Source of the DNA: Corallibacter vietnamensis
GTDB lineage: Bacteria; Bacteroidota; Bacteroidia; Flavobacteriales; Flavobacteriaceae
DNA length: 64,000 nucleotides
Direction: 5' to 3'
NCBI RefSeq assembly: GCF_039537875.1
Contig: NZ_BAABBI010000001.1
Coordinates: forward strand, 1,054,001-1,118,000
The notes under the pieces are model-generated. The model saw only the letters and a program-made list of their open reading frames with translations. It ran no database searches and was not told the DNA's origin. Made by a program: the position numbers and the translations under genes. Each line of letters begins with the position of its first letter. Within the stretch, counting starts at the first letter, position 1. Positions 51,902-61,012 of this stretch are shown one piece after another.

Positions 51902-51929
51902 TGCAACTTTTAATAACTAAACCAAACAT

Positions 51930-52910
51930 ATGGATACTACAGTTGTAAATACTGGTACAGAAGGTAAAACTTGGGGTGGAGGAAACGAGCCTTTAAAGGC
52001 GAGTTATGGAAAAATGATGATGTGGTTTTTCATCGTTTCTGATGCTTTAACGTTTTCTGGGTTTTTAGCTGCCTACGGGTTTTCAAGATTTAAATTTATT
52101 GACTATTGGCCTATAGCTGATGAAGTGTTTACTCACGTTCCGTTTTTACATGGGCAAGAATTACCTATGATTTACGTAGCGTTTATGACATTTATACTTA
52201 TTATGTCATCTGTAACTATGGTACTTGCTGTTGATGCAGGTCATCATATGAACAAGGCTAAAGTAACCTTGTATATGTTCTTAACCATTATTGGTGGTGT
52301 TATATTTGTTGGTTCTCAAGCTTGGGAATGGGCAACATTCATTAAAGGAGATTATGGTGCTATTGAAACTAAAGGAGGAAACATTCTTCAATTGGTAGAT
52401 ACAGATGGACATAGAGTCGCATTAAGAGATGTAGCATTAATTGAGCATAAAGAAAGAACAACTCACGAGCGCAAGAATGGTATTTGGTTTGTTGATGAAA
52501 CTGAACTACCAGCTTACACTGTAGATGAGGTTATAAACGGTGTTGTTGCAAATGAAAATGTTTTAGTAAGAACACAGTTGCTTAATGAAGAAGGTCATAA
52601 AACAGTACTTTCAAGAGAAGAATCTATTAAAGAACTTAAAAATAATGGCGCTGTAATTGTTGAAGGAGCTAATTTGCAACATAATGAGTATGGTTCTCCT
52701 TTATTTGCAGACTTCTTTTTCTTTATCACAGGATTTCACGGATTCCACGTACTTTCAGGAGTCGTGTTAAACATCATTATTTTCTTTAACGTAATAATAG
52801 GAACTTACGAGAGAAGAAAAAGCTACGAAATGGTTGAGAAAGTAGGTCTTTATTGGCACTTTGTAGATTTAGTTTGGGTATTTGTATTTACATTCTTCTA
52901 CCTAGTTTAA
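51930..52910 (+). CDS. Cytochrome c oxidase subunit III, long form with soluble insert
   Basis: A 326-residue subunit III. Canonical regions are WFFIVSDALTFSGFL at the start, SQAWEW near 129-134, FITGFHGFHVLSG near 265-277, and WHFVDLVWVFVFTFFYL at the end. Between residues about 140 and 255 is a hydrophilic insert of about 105 residues (for example RVALRDVALIEHKERTTHE and ETELPAYTVDEVINGV) in place of a short loop. The insert must be in a soluble compartment on one side of the membrane and may contact a partner subunit. It is followed 23 bases later by subunit IV. Confidence 0.93.
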   Translation: MDTTVVNTGTEGKTWGGGNEPLKASYGKMMMWFFIVSDALTFSGFLAAYGFSRFKFIDYWPIADEVFTHVPFLHGQELPMIYVAFMTFILIMSSVTMVLAVDAGHHMNKAKVTLYMFLTIIGGVIFVGSQAWEWATFIKGDYGAIETKGGNILQLVDTDGHRVALRDVALIEHKERTTHERKNGIWFVDETELPAYTVDEVINGVVANENVLVRTQLLNEEGHKTVLSREESIKELKNNGAVIVEGANLQHNEYGSPLFADFFFFITGFHGFHVLSGVVLNIIIFFNVIIGTYERRKSYEMVEKVGLYWHFVDLVWVFVFTFFYLV

Positions 52911-52933
52911 TTAATTAGATAATATCATTCAAA

Positions 52934-53317
52934 ATGGCAGACGCACATAAATTAGAAATATTTAGAGGATTTGTTAAATTCAAATCTAATCAACAAAAAA
53001 TTTGGGGAGTATTAATTTTACTTTCTATTATCACAGCGATTGAAGTAGTATTAGGTATCTATAAGCCTGAAGCTTTAAATGAGCATTTTATTGGAATGAA
53101 AATTCTTAATTGGATTTTTATAATCTTAACAATAGTAAAAGCATATTATATCACTTGGGATTTTATGCACATGAGAGATGAAACAGCAGGATTAAGACGC
53201 GTTGTTGTATGGACAGCAGTATTCTTAATTTGTTACCTAGTTTTCATATTATTACAAGAAGGTGGTTATGTACAGAGCGTTTATGAAAACGGATACATAA
53301 AACAACACGGGTTTTAA
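52934..53317 (+). CDS. Cytochrome c oxidase subunit IV-type protein
   Basis: A 127-residue small membrane protein with three spans (about 22-42, 54-75, 91-110), matching the prokaryotic subunit IV (CyoD-like) family. Such subunits stabilise CuB binding during oxidase assembly. Last gene before a strong terminator, so the operon is ctaB, short subunit III, long subunit III, subunit IV. Confidence 0.9.
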   Translation: MADAHKLEIFRGFVKFKSNQQKIWGVLILLSIITAIEVVLGIYKPEALNEHFIGMKILNWIFIILTIVKAYYITWDFMHMRDETAGLRRVVVWTAVFLICYLVFILLQEGGYVQSVYENGYIKQHGF

Positions 53318-53340
53318 TAATAGAACAACGTTAAATAGAT

Positions 53341-53372
53341 AAAAAAGGCGGTTTTTTAAACCGCCTTTTTTT
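53341..53372 (+). terminator. Terminator of the ctaB-subunit IV operon
   Basis: AAAAAAGGCGGTTT (53341-53354) pairs with AAACCGCCTTTTTT (53358-53371) with a 3-base loop. GC-rich core and a long T tract make it strong. Confidence 0.95.
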
Positions 53373-53379
53373 ATTTTTG
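53372..53379 (+). promoter_or_regulatory. Minus-7 box TATTTTTG for the SCO operon
   Basis: TATTTTTG fits the -7 consensus directly after the terminator, leaving a leader of about 75 bases before ATG 53463. No -33 element at the right spacing because the terminator stem occupies that place. Confidence 0.45.
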
Positions 53380-53462
53380 CATATCAATAACAAACACTTT
53401 ATGTTGTTCTTAAAAAGTAAAACACATAGTGTTTATTTATATGTAAATAAAAACATACTTAC

Positions 53463-54182
53463 ATGATATCAAAACAAGTAAAAAGAAACCTGATACTAGG
53501 AATTTTGTTTTTTCTTCCAGTTACATTTTTATTGTTTCTATATCCAGCAAAGCATAATTACAATGCGCTAGATGTTGTAAAACCTCAAGTTAGCGAGCTT
53601 GTTAATTTTTCAACAGAAGAAGGCTTACCTGTAAATTTAGAAAATCACTTAACCGTATTAAGCTTTTTGGGAAGTAACCCCAAATCCAGACTTACCGAAG
53701 CCTTAAACCTTAAAGAACTAGTTTACGATAAGTTTAAAGGATTTAAAACCTTTCAAATAGTTGTTGTTTTACCTAATGAGGCAAAACATCAATTAGCAAG
53801 TTTAAAGCAAGAAATAATGAAGTACGAGCCATTAGAGTATTGGCAATTTGCATTTGCAGATGGGCAATCTATTCAGGCTTTTTTTAATAGTTTAAATGCA
53901 AATTTTAAACTAGATGATAATCTTTCTTCAAGCAATGTTTTTATAATTGATAAGGAATTAAACCAGAGAGGTCGTCTAGATGATCGTACAGATAATGAGA
54001 TAGAAAAGCAAGCAGCTATATATTCATTATATTCATATAATTGTATAGAAGTAGCCGAACTTAAAAATAAAATGAGTGAAGATATGCGCGTTTTATTTAC
54101 AGAATATAGACAAAAACGTAAAGGAAATTTTGACTCAAATACCAGAAGAGCAAACGATTTAAAAACACATCATGAGCAATAA
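53463..54182 (+). CDS. Membrane-anchored thioredoxin-fold protein without cysteine pair, SCO-like
   Basis: A 239-residue protein with one N-terminal membrane span (about 9-27) and a periplasmic domain. The order of segments follows the SCO protein encoded next: NHLTVLSFLG-SNPKSR lines up with KVYVVEFFFTTCPTICP, and NVFIIDKELNQRGRLDD lines up with NFALIDKNGFIRSRKDN. The Cys-x3-Cys metal site is absent (SNPKSR, about 71-76) and only one Cys occurs in the protein. It overlaps the SCO gene by 11 bases. It may be a structural partner of SCO in CuA assembly. Homology to SCO is my inference from pattern only. Confidence 0.72.
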   Translation: MISKQVKRNLILGILFFLPVTFLLFLYPAKHNYNALDVVKPQVSELVNFSTEEGLPVNLENHLTVLSFLGSNPKSRLTEALNLKELVYDKFKGFKTFQIVVVLPNEAKHQLASLKQEIMKYEPLEYWQFAFADGQSIQAFFNSLNANFKLDDNLSSSNVFIIDKELNQRGRLDDRTDNEIEKQAAIYSLYSYNCIEVAELKNKMSEDMRVLFTEYRQKRKGNFDSNTRRANDLKTHHEQ

Positions 54183-54918
54183 AACAAATTATTCATACGT
54201 AGGCATTGCATTTATCATATTAGTATTTGGAATTATTTTTATTCCAAAAATTATTGACAGAGTAAAAAACAATGACATTACTCGTAACGATAGAATGAGC
54301 CAAGGTCAAGATAATAACTTTAGCGATGATTCTGCTTTAGAGTTTATTAAAATAAACGGAGAACCTAAAAAAGTACCAGCCTTTACTTTTACAGATCAAA
54401 ACGGAAAGACAATTACCGAAAAAGATTATTTAGGTAAAGTTTATGTTGTTGAATTCTTTTTTACAACATGCCCAACAATTTGTCCTAAAATGAATAAAAA
54501 TTTAGTACAAATTCAAAATGCTTTTAAAGAGTTTGAAAATTTTGGCGTTGCATCTTTTACAATCAATCCTGATTATGATACAATCGAGGTTTTAAAGGCT
54601 TATGCAGACCAATATGGTATTACAAATCCTAATTGGCATTTAATGACAGGAGATGAAGAAGCTATTTACAAATTAGCTAATCAAGGATTTAACATCTATG
54701 TAGGCGAAAATGAAAACATTGATGGTGGTTTTGAACATTCTGGAAATTTTGCACTTATTGATAAAAATGGTTTTATAAGATCAAGAAAAGACAACTTTGA
54801 TAACCCTAAAATTTTCTATGCTGGTGTTATTAGTCAAGAAGAAAAGGTTGATGAAGACGGTCAAAAAGAAGAAATCACCATGCTAAAAGAAGACATAAAA
54901 AAACTATTAAATGAATAA
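54172..54918 (+). CDS. SCO family copper chaperone for cytochrome oxidase
   Basis: A 248-residue membrane-anchored SCO protein (span about 8-26). It delivers copper to, or reduces, the CuA site of CoxB. The metal site is complete: TTCPTICPKMN (Cys100, Cys104) and GGFEHSGNFALID (His189). A C-terminal Glu/Lys-rich tail of about 25 residues is unusual but not essential. Overlaps its neighbours on both sides by 11 and 8 bases, so the whole unit is translationally coupled. Confidence 0.94.
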   Translation: MSNKTNYSYVGIAFIILVFGIIFIPKIIDRVKNNDITRNDRMSQGQDNNFSDDSALEFIKINGEPKKVPAFTFTDQNGKTITEKDYLGKVYVVEFFFTTCPTICPKMNKNLVQIQNAFKEFENFGVASFTINPDYDTIEVLKAYADQYGITNPNWHLMTGDEEAIYKLANQGFNIYVGENENIDGGFEHSGNFALIDKNGFIRSRKDNFDNPKIFYAGVISQEEKVDEDGQKEEITMLKEDIKKLLNE

Positions 54919-55447
54919 TCAGGAGACACTTCAAGACGAAAAAAAATACAATAAATGGATTGTTGTATTGTCAGTACTAATACCTATTGTAGTAGCTGTA
55001 TTATTTGGAATTAAAATCCCTAATGTTGAGCCTTTAACATTTTTGCCTCCTATTTATGCAACCATTAATGCAATCACAGCAATAGTATTAATTATAGCTT
55101 TTTGGGCAATAAAAACAAAAAAACAAGCACTTCATGAAAAGCTAATGAAATTTGCCATTATGCTTTCAGTTGCTTTTTTAGCTATGTATGTAGCTTATCA
55201 TATGACTAGTGATTCAACAAAATTTGGTGGAGAAGGTATTGTGAAATATATATATTATTTTATTCTGATAACACACATTTTGTTATCCATCATTATTATA
55301 CCTTTTGTGTTAATTACTTATGTGCGCGCAATAACTAAAAACTTTGAGCGTCATAAAAAAATAGCCCGTATAGCATTCCCGTTATGGTTGTATGTTGCTG
55401 CCACAGGCGTAATTGTTTATGTTATGATCTCTCCTTACTATGTATAA
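54911..55447 (+). CDS. DUF420 membrane protein
   Basis: A 178-residue protein with five membrane spans matching DUF420 (CtaM-like), with LTFLPPIYATINAITA and MYVAYHMTSDSTKFGG, and ending in a Tyr-rich tail. The family is tied to maturation of heme-copper oxidases in Gram-positive bacteria. Overlap with the SCO gene (8 bases) and with the small gene that follows (8 bases) supports a role in oxidase assembly. Confidence 0.88.
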   Translation: MNNQETLQDEKKYNKWIVVLSVLIPIVVAVLFGIKIPNVEPLTFLPPIYATINAITAIVLIIAFWAIKTKKQALHEKLMKFAIMLSVAFLAMYVAYHMTSDSTKFGGEGIVKYIYYFILITHILLSIIIIPFVLITYVRAITKNFERHKKIARIAFPLWLYVAATGVIVYVMISPYYV

Positions 55448-55667
55448 TTTAAAGCGAAATATATTAGTTCTTGTTTTTACAGTAATAAGTTTTGTTAGTG
55501 CCAATGCCCAGTGTGCTATGTGTCGTGCTGTTTTAGAAAGTGAAGAAGGACAAGCCACAGCAAAAGGAATTAATGATGGTATTATTTACCTTATGGCAAT
55601 ACCTTATATTTTAGTAGGTGGAATAGGGTTTTTTATTTACAGAAAATTTAGAACCAAAAAAAAATAA
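55440..55667 (+). CDS. Small exported membrane protein with CxxC motif
   Basis: A 75-residue protein. A signal peptide (about 1-23, cleavage near ANA) is followed by QCAMCRAVLES, a Cys-x2-Cys-Arg motif right at the mature N-terminus, then one membrane span (about 50-67) and a basic tail. It overlaps DUF420 by 8 bases and shares one base with the next gene. The pair of cysteines next to a SCO gene hints at copper or thiol chemistry in oxidase assembly. I do not know a named family. Confidence 0.8.
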   Translation: MYNLKRNILVLVFTVISFVSANAQCAMCRAVLESEEGQATAKGINDGIIYLMAIPYILVGGIGFFIYRKFRTKKK

Positions 55668-56578
55668 TGAAATATCTGTTTTGTGTTTTCTTTGGGTTAG
55701 TAGTACTAAATAACATACAAGCACAAAACATTTCTGGACAAATCACAGCTGTAAATGATGAGCCATTACCATATTCTAATGTAAGTATTCTGAATAAAAA
55801 CATAGGCACATCGGCTGATAGTTTAGGAGTTTTTAATTTTAATGTTAGTAAACATTTAGGGGATACAATATTTGTTTCTCAACTAGGATACCAGACTAAA
55901 AAAATTCCAGTAAACTCTCTAATAAATCAAACCTTTGTAAAGATTATACTTTTAGAATCACAATCTATTTTAGATGAAGTTCTTATTTCCAATAAAAAAA
56001 AGACCTATACATCAGTAAAAACTTTAGGAGTTAATCGTAGTAAAATAAAATTTAGATCTTCTGTGCCTTATGGTTATGAGCGATGCTTGTATATAGAAAA
56101 CAAAGAAGGTAAAAAAGGTAAGCTACTATGGGTTTCTTTTGATCTTAAAAAGAAAAAACCTAGAGAAGGTTATGATATGTTTCCTACATATTATAGAATT
56201 AAATTTTATGAATTTAATAAAGCCAAAAACATTCCTGATACGCCACTGTCAAGTTTTGATAGTATCATAAAGCCAAAAAATAAAAACCAGAAGGTAACTA
56301 TAAACCTTAATGAGACTTATATGCCTTTTTCCAATTCAGGAATTTGTGCTTGTATAGAAGCAATAAATCCAAAACCTAATCAGCCTAAAAAAACTATGTA
56401 TCTCACTGCGCCAAACTTGGTTGTAACTTATAATGAGCAAGCACTTACTTGGTCAAGTTACAGAGGGCAATTATGGACACATATGACGAGAAAAATGAAA
56501 TGGAAAGCCTTTGGTAAAACAAGTTATTACTACGCAAATCCAATGATGAAAATAGGCGTTCAGTTTGAAAAACAGTAA
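55667..56578 (+). CDS. Exported protein with carboxypeptidase regulatory-like domain
   Basis: A 303-residue protein. Signal peptide (cleavage after IQA, about residue 19), then a carboxypeptidase D regulatory-like beta sandwich (about 20-100): ISGQITAVNDEPLPYSNVSILNK and VSQLGYQTKKIPV (each within family norm). The remaining 200 residues form a beta-rich region I do not recognise (YGYERCLYIEN, KKKKPREGYDMFPTYYRIKFY). Such domains often sit at the N-terminus of TonB-dependent receptors, but here no barrel follows. It is probably an outer-membrane or periplasmic protein of unknown function. It is last in the SCO operon. Confidence 0.78.
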   Translation: MKYLFCVFFGLVVLNNIQAQNISGQITAVNDEPLPYSNVSILNKNIGTSADSLGVFNFNVSKHLGDTIFVSQLGYQTKKIPVNSLINQTFVKIILLESQSILDEVLISNKKKTYTSVKTLGVNRSKIKFRSSVPYGYERCLYIENKEGKKGKLLWVSFDLKKKKPREGYDMFPTYYRIKFYEFNKAKNIPDTPLSSFDSIIKPKNKNQKVTINLNETYMPFSNSGICACIEAINPKPNQPKKTMYLTAPNLVVTYNEQALTWSSYRGQLWTHMTRKMKWKAFGKTSYYYANPMMKIGVQFEKQ

Positions 56579-56707
56579 TGTACTTTATTAAATGTTTAAC
56601 ACTTATAAAAGCACCTCTCAATAAATATTATTTATTTTTATTGTAACATTCTAGGCTGTTTATAGTCTAATGTGTATAAGACAAAACAATCAATCAAAAT
56701 ATTTGGT

Positions 56708-57409
56708 ATGTTAAACATCCGAAAACTACATAAATCTTATCCAATAGGAGATTCTAGTTTGCATGTATTAAAGGGTATTGATCTTTCTGTAAAAGAAGGA
56801 GAAATGGTAGCAATTATGGGGTCTTCCGGTTCTGGAAAATCTACATTGCTAAATATTATAGGAATGCTAGACGAAGCAGATGAAGGCGATTACATTCTAG
56901 ACGAAGTTCCTATTAAAAACCTTACTGAAAAGAAAGCAGCCATTTATAGAAATAAATTTCTAGGATTTATATTTCAATCATTTAATCTTATAAACTATAA
57001 AAACGCTCTTGAAAACGTAGCATTACCATTATATTATCAAGGTATGAAACGTTCTGAAAGACAAGAAAAAGCATTGTTTCATTTAGAAAAAGTAGGTCTA
57101 AAAGATTGGGCACACCATTTACCTAATGAGTTGTCAGGAGGTCAAAAACAACGTGTTGCAATTGCTAGAGCTTTAGCAGCAAATCCTAAATTATTATTAG
57201 CAGATGAGCCTACAGGTGCTTTAGATACTAAAACGTCTCATGAAATCATGGCGTTTATTCAGCAATTAAATGATGAAGGCAAAACCATACTCATGGTAAC
57301 TCACGAAGAAGATATAGCAAGCATGTGTAAGCGAGTTGTTCGTTTAAAAGATGGTGTTATTATGGAAGATGCTTTTGTAGAACAAGTAAGAGCAGAACAA
57401 TATGTTTGA
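56708..57409 (+). CDS. ABC transporter ATPase, MacB/LolD type
   Basis: A 233-residue ATPase. I take ATG 56708 (MLNIRKLHKSYPIG); an in-frame GTG at 56672 adds 12 unlikely residues. Walker A MGSSGSGKST, Q-loop IFQSFNLI, signature LSGGQKQRVAIARA, Walker B LLLADEPTGALD and the switch VTHEEDIA are intact. This subgroup works with FtsX-like permeases to drive periplasmic machines and not classical transport through the membrane. It serves two separate permeases that follow, overlapping the first by 8 bases. Confidence 0.95.
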   Translation: MLNIRKLHKSYPIGDSSLHVLKGIDLSVKEGEMVAIMGSSGSGKSTLLNIIGMLDEADEGDYILDEVPIKNLTEKKAAIYRNKFLGFIFQSFNLINYKNALENVALPLYYQGMKRSERQEKALFHLEKVGLKDWAHHLPNELSGGQKQRVAIARALAANPKLLLADEPTGALDTKTSHEIMAFIQQLNDEGKTILMVTHEEDIASMCKRVVRLKDGVIMEDAFVEQVRAEQYV

Positions 57410-58631
57410 TTTAGATCTTTGGCGTGAAATATTTCAAAGTATAAATAAAAATAGAACACGAAGTCTATTATCAGGATTTACAGTGGCGTTTGCTATTTTA
57501 TTATTTGCAATACTATTTGGTTTAGCTAAAGGTTTAGAAAACACGTTTTCTGACGCCTTTAATGACGATGCTAATAATGCAATTTTTATTTACGCAGGCA
57601 GAACAGCAAAGGCACATAAGGGATTACAAGCAGGCAGACGTATTCAGTTTAAAAATGAAGACTATGACTATGTAAAGGAAGAGTTTTCAGATAAAGTACA
57701 ATACATCACAGCACGAATTTATAGAAATGTTACTGCAACATTTAGAAACGAAAAAAATAGCTACTCGGTAAGAGCCGTTCATCCAGATCATCAATATTTA
57801 GAAGTAACTTCTATAAAAGAAGGACGTTATATAAACCAGCGTGATATAGACGAAAAATCTAAAGTTGTCGTTATTGGCCGGTTGGTTGAAGAAGACTTAT
57901 TTCTTAAAACAACAGCTTTAGGAAAGTATATAAACCTTAATGGCATTCAATATAAAATTGTAGGTGTATTTACTGATGAAGGAAACGATAATGAAGAGCG
58001 TATCATTTATATGCCCGTATCTACTGCACAGCGTATTTATGGTAATAACGACTATATTGATCAAATTAACTTGACCTATAATCCTGAAATGGATTATGAT
58101 GAAGCCATTAGTTTTGGTAGAACCATTACCAATAAAATGAAAGACCGTTTTGATGTGGCTTCTTCAGATCAAAGAGCTATAAGAATTCAAAACATGGCTG
58201 AAGCCAACAAAAATGTTGGACAAATGACAGGAGCTTTAGGAATTATAATTTTAATCATAGGTTTTGGTACACTAATAGCAGGTGTTGTAGGAATAAGCAA
58301 CATTATGATTTTTATAGTAAAAGAGCGCACTAAAGAAATTGGTATTCGTAAAGCATTAGGTGCTACGCCAAAATCTATAATTTCTATAATTTTAATAGAA
58401 TCTATTCTTATTACTGCCATAGCTGGTTATGTTGGTTTATTAGTAGGAATGGGTGTTTTAGAATGGGCAGGACCTATGCTAGAAACATATTTTATAAAAG
58501 ACCCAAGCGTAAAACCTTCATTAATAATAGGTGCAACTATCACATTAATTTTAGCAGGTTCTATAGCAGGATATTTACCAGCAAAAAAAGCATCACAAAT
58601 AAAACCTATTGTAGCATTAAGAGACGACTAA
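57402..58631 (+). CDS. ABC transporter permease 1, FtsX/MacB type
   Basis: A 409-residue permease with an N-terminal span (about 23-43), a large MacB-type periplasmic domain (about 50-265), and three C-terminal spans. KERTKEIGIRKALGATPKS is the FtsX-like coupling region. The second permease is a divergent copy, so the two likely form a heterodimer. Genes are one base apart. Confidence 0.92.
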   Translation: MFDLDLWREIFQSINKNRTRSLLSGFTVAFAILLFAILFGLAKGLENTFSDAFNDDANNAIFIYAGRTAKAHKGLQAGRRIQFKNEDYDYVKEEFSDKVQYITARIYRNVTATFRNEKNSYSVRAVHPDHQYLEVTSIKEGRYINQRDIDEKSKVVVIGRLVEEDLFLKTTALGKYINLNGIQYKIVGVFTDEGNDNEERIIYMPVSTAQRIYGNNDYIDQINLTYNPEMDYDEAISFGRTITNKMKDRFDVASSDQRAIRIQNMAEANKNVGQMTGALGIIILIIGFGTLIAGVVGISNIMIFIVKERTKEIGIRKALGATPKSIISIILIESILITAIAGYVGLLVGMGVLEWAGPMLETYFIKDPSVKPSLIIGATITLILAGSIAGYLPAKKASQIKPIVALRDD

Positions 58632-58632
58632 T

Positions 58633-59877
58633 ATGTTTAAATTTTTAACAGATAGAGATACCTGGCAAGAGGTTTTTGATAGTTTAAGCAAAAACAAACT
58701 TCGTTCTATACTTACTATGGTAGGCGTTTGGTGGGGCATTTTATTGCTTATAGGTTTATTAGGCTCTGCTCGAGGTTTAGAGAATGCCTTTAATAGACTT
58801 TTTGGTGATTTTGCAACAAATAGTGTTTTTATTTGGGGGCAAAATACAAGTAAACCGTTCAAAGGTTTTCAAGAGGGTAAGCAAGTAAAGTTATCATTAT
58901 CAGATGCAATAAAGGTTGAAGAGAATATAGAAGGAATTGAGTTTGTCGTGCCTAGAAATCAAAACCAGGCAACTGTAGTTCGCAATTTTTTATCAGGAAC
59001 ATTTGGTGTCAATGGTGATTATCCACTTTTAGATAAAGTACAAAAGAAAAAGCTTATCCATGGGCGATTTATAAATCAAAATGATATAGATAATAACAGA
59101 AAAGTAGTTGTTATTTCTGAAAATGTCTATAAACAACTTTTTGAAAAAGATGAGCAAGCCATGGGAGAGCTCATTCAAATTAACGAAATGAACTTTTTGG
59201 TTATTGGTATTTTTGAAGACGGTAATATGAATATGGGACCATCATCAGATATGCACATTCCATTTACAACCTTCCAACAAATATACAATCAAGGAGATCG
59301 TATAGGCTGGATGATGATAACAGGAAAACCAGATTTTGATATAAAACAAATAGAAGAAGATTCTAAATTATTACTTAAAAACTTAAACCGTATTCACCCT
59401 AAAGATAACCGAGCTTTTGGAAGTTTTAATTTAGGAAACGAATTTGCTAAAATGACAGGTTTCTTAACAGGAATGCAATTTTTAACTTGGTTTGTAGGTA
59501 TAGCAACACTTATAGCAGGTGTATTTGCCATAGGCAATATATTACTTATAACAGTAAAAGAACGTACCAAAGAAATAGGAGTAAGGCGAGCATTAGGCGC
59601 AACACCTTATGAAATAAAACGACAAATATTAGTAGAAGCCGTATTTATTACACTACTAGCTGGTTTTATGGGAATAATAAGTGGCGGCTGGATACTTATT
59701 GCTATGGATGCTGCTTTTGGGCAAGGTGACGACGCAGCTATTGTAAACGCATCAGTTTCTATTACAGTTGTTTTTGTGGCTCTTATTATTTTGGTAGTTT
59801 TAGGCACTTTAATAGGGCTTATTCCAGCGTTCAAAGCCACAAGTATAAAACCTATAGAAGCATTAAGAGAAGAATAG
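58633..59877 (+). CDS. ABC transporter permease 2, FtsX/MacB type
   Basis: A 414-residue paralogue of the preceding permease, same topology: one span, periplasmic domain, three spans, and KERTKEIGVRRALGATPYE. It completes a MacB-like transporter in which ATPase and permease are separate genes, unlike the fused E. coli MacB. Confidence 0.92.
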   Translation: MFKFLTDRDTWQEVFDSLSKNKLRSILTMVGVWWGILLLIGLLGSARGLENAFNRLFGDFATNSVFIWGQNTSKPFKGFQEGKQVKLSLSDAIKVEENIEGIEFVVPRNQNQATVVRNFLSGTFGVNGDYPLLDKVQKKKLIHGRFINQNDIDNNRKVVVISENVYKQLFEKDEQAMGELIQINEMNFLVIGIFEDGNMNMGPSSDMHIPFTTFQQIYNQGDRIGWMMITGKPDFDIKQIEEDSKLLLKNLNRIHPKDNRAFGSFNLGNEFAKMTGFLTGMQFLTWFVGIATLIAGVFAIGNILLITVKERTKEIGVRRALGATPYEIKRQILVEAVFITLLAGFMGIISGGWILIAMDAAFGQGDDAAIVNASVSITVVFVALIILVVLGTLIGLIPAFKATSIKPIEALREE

Positions 59878-59899
59878 AATAATCAATCATAAATTTAAA

Positions 59900-61012
59900 A
59901 TGAATAAAACAGTAAAAATAATTATTGGTATAGTACTACTAGTGCTATTTGTTTTGGTAATAAAATACTTTAAAGACTCCAACTCTAAAGAAGTAGAGGA
60001 ATTTAAAGTAGAAGAACCTTTTTATACGTCTATTAAAACTAAAGTAGTCGCAACAGGTAAGCTTAATCCCGAAGAAGAAATTGCATTGAAACCTCAAATT
60101 TCTGGTATTGTAGACAAAATTATGGTAGAAGAAGGTGATGTTGTAAAAAAAGGTGATTTAATAGCAAAAATTAGAGTTGTGCCTAATGAACAAAGTTTGG
60201 TAAGCGCCAACAGTCGAATAAAAACAGCTCAACTATCATATAATAACGCCAAAACCCTTTACGATAGAAATAAAGCGTTATTTGATAAAGGCGTTATATC
60301 AAAACAAGATTTTGAGAACAGTGAGCTATCTCTAAACCAAGCAAGAGAATCTCTAAACCAAGCACAAAATGATTATCAAATTATAAGACAAGGATCGCTT
60401 TCAGGAGGCAGTTCTGCAAACACAAACATTATAGCCCAAATATCTGGAACTGTATTAGAAATACCTGTTAGAGAAGGAGATCAAGTAATAGAAAGTAACA
60501 ACTTTAACGAGGGTACTACAATTGCTTTAGTGGCAGATATGAGCAAAATGATTTTTGAAGGAAAAGTTGATGAAGCTGAAGTAGGAAAACTAGAAGAAGG
60601 CAAAGAGATTATTGTAGTTTTAGGAGCGATAAATGAAAAAGAGTTTCCTGCAAAACTTACATTTGTAGCTCCAAAGGGATTAGAAGAAAACGGAGCCGTA
60701 CAATTTACTATTAAAGCAGATGTACAAGTAGAACAATCTACAAAAATAAGAGCAGGATACAGTGCAAATGCTGAAATTGAAATGGAAAGCAAGGATAGTA
60801 TTCTAGTAATAAAAGAAGCATTATTACAGTTTAATAGAATTACAGAAAAGCCTTATGTTGAAATTAAAAAAGACGACGGCTCATACGAAGAAAAATATGT
60901 TGAGTTAGGTATTTCTGACGGAATTAATGTAGAAATAGTAGAAGGTGTTGCAGAAGGCGATAAAATTAAAGTGTGGAATAAAGCATCAAAAGATAACAAT
61001 GATGAAAATTAA
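59900..61012 (+). CDS. Periplasmic adaptor (membrane fusion protein), MacA type
   Basis: A 370-residue HlyD-family adaptor. N-terminal membrane anchor (about 5-23), lipoyl-like half-motifs around DKIMVEEGDVVKKGDLI and TVLEIPVREGDQVIE, a helical hairpin (about 85-160, TAQLSYNNAKTLYDRNKAL), and beta-barrel domains at the C-terminus. It links the FtsX-type permeases to the TolC-type channel. Its last codons overlap the start of the channel gene by 14 bases. Confidence 0.93.
   Translation: MNKTVKIIIGIVLLVLFVLVIKYFKDSNSKEVEEFKVEEPFYTSIKTKVVATGKLNPEEEIALKPQISGIVDKIMVEEGDVVKKGDLIAKIRVVPNEQSLVSANSRIKTAQLSYNNAKTLYDRNKALFDKGVISKQDFENSELSLNQARESLNQAQNDYQIIRQGSLSGGSSANTNIIAQISGTVLEIPVREGDQVIESNNFNEGTTIALVADMSKMIFEGKVDEAEVGKLEEGKEIIVVLGAINEKEFPAKLTFVAPKGLEENGAVQFTIKADVQVEQSTKIRAGYSANAEIEMESKDSILVIKEALLQFNRITEKPYVEIKKDDGSYEEKYVELGISDGINVEIVEGVAEGDKIKVWNKASKDNNDEN

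Noticed and set aside
60945..60998. N-terminal extension of the TolC-family protein
   Set aside because: It overlaps the adaptor gene deeply and would hide the signal peptide; ATG 60999 or 61002 fits better.
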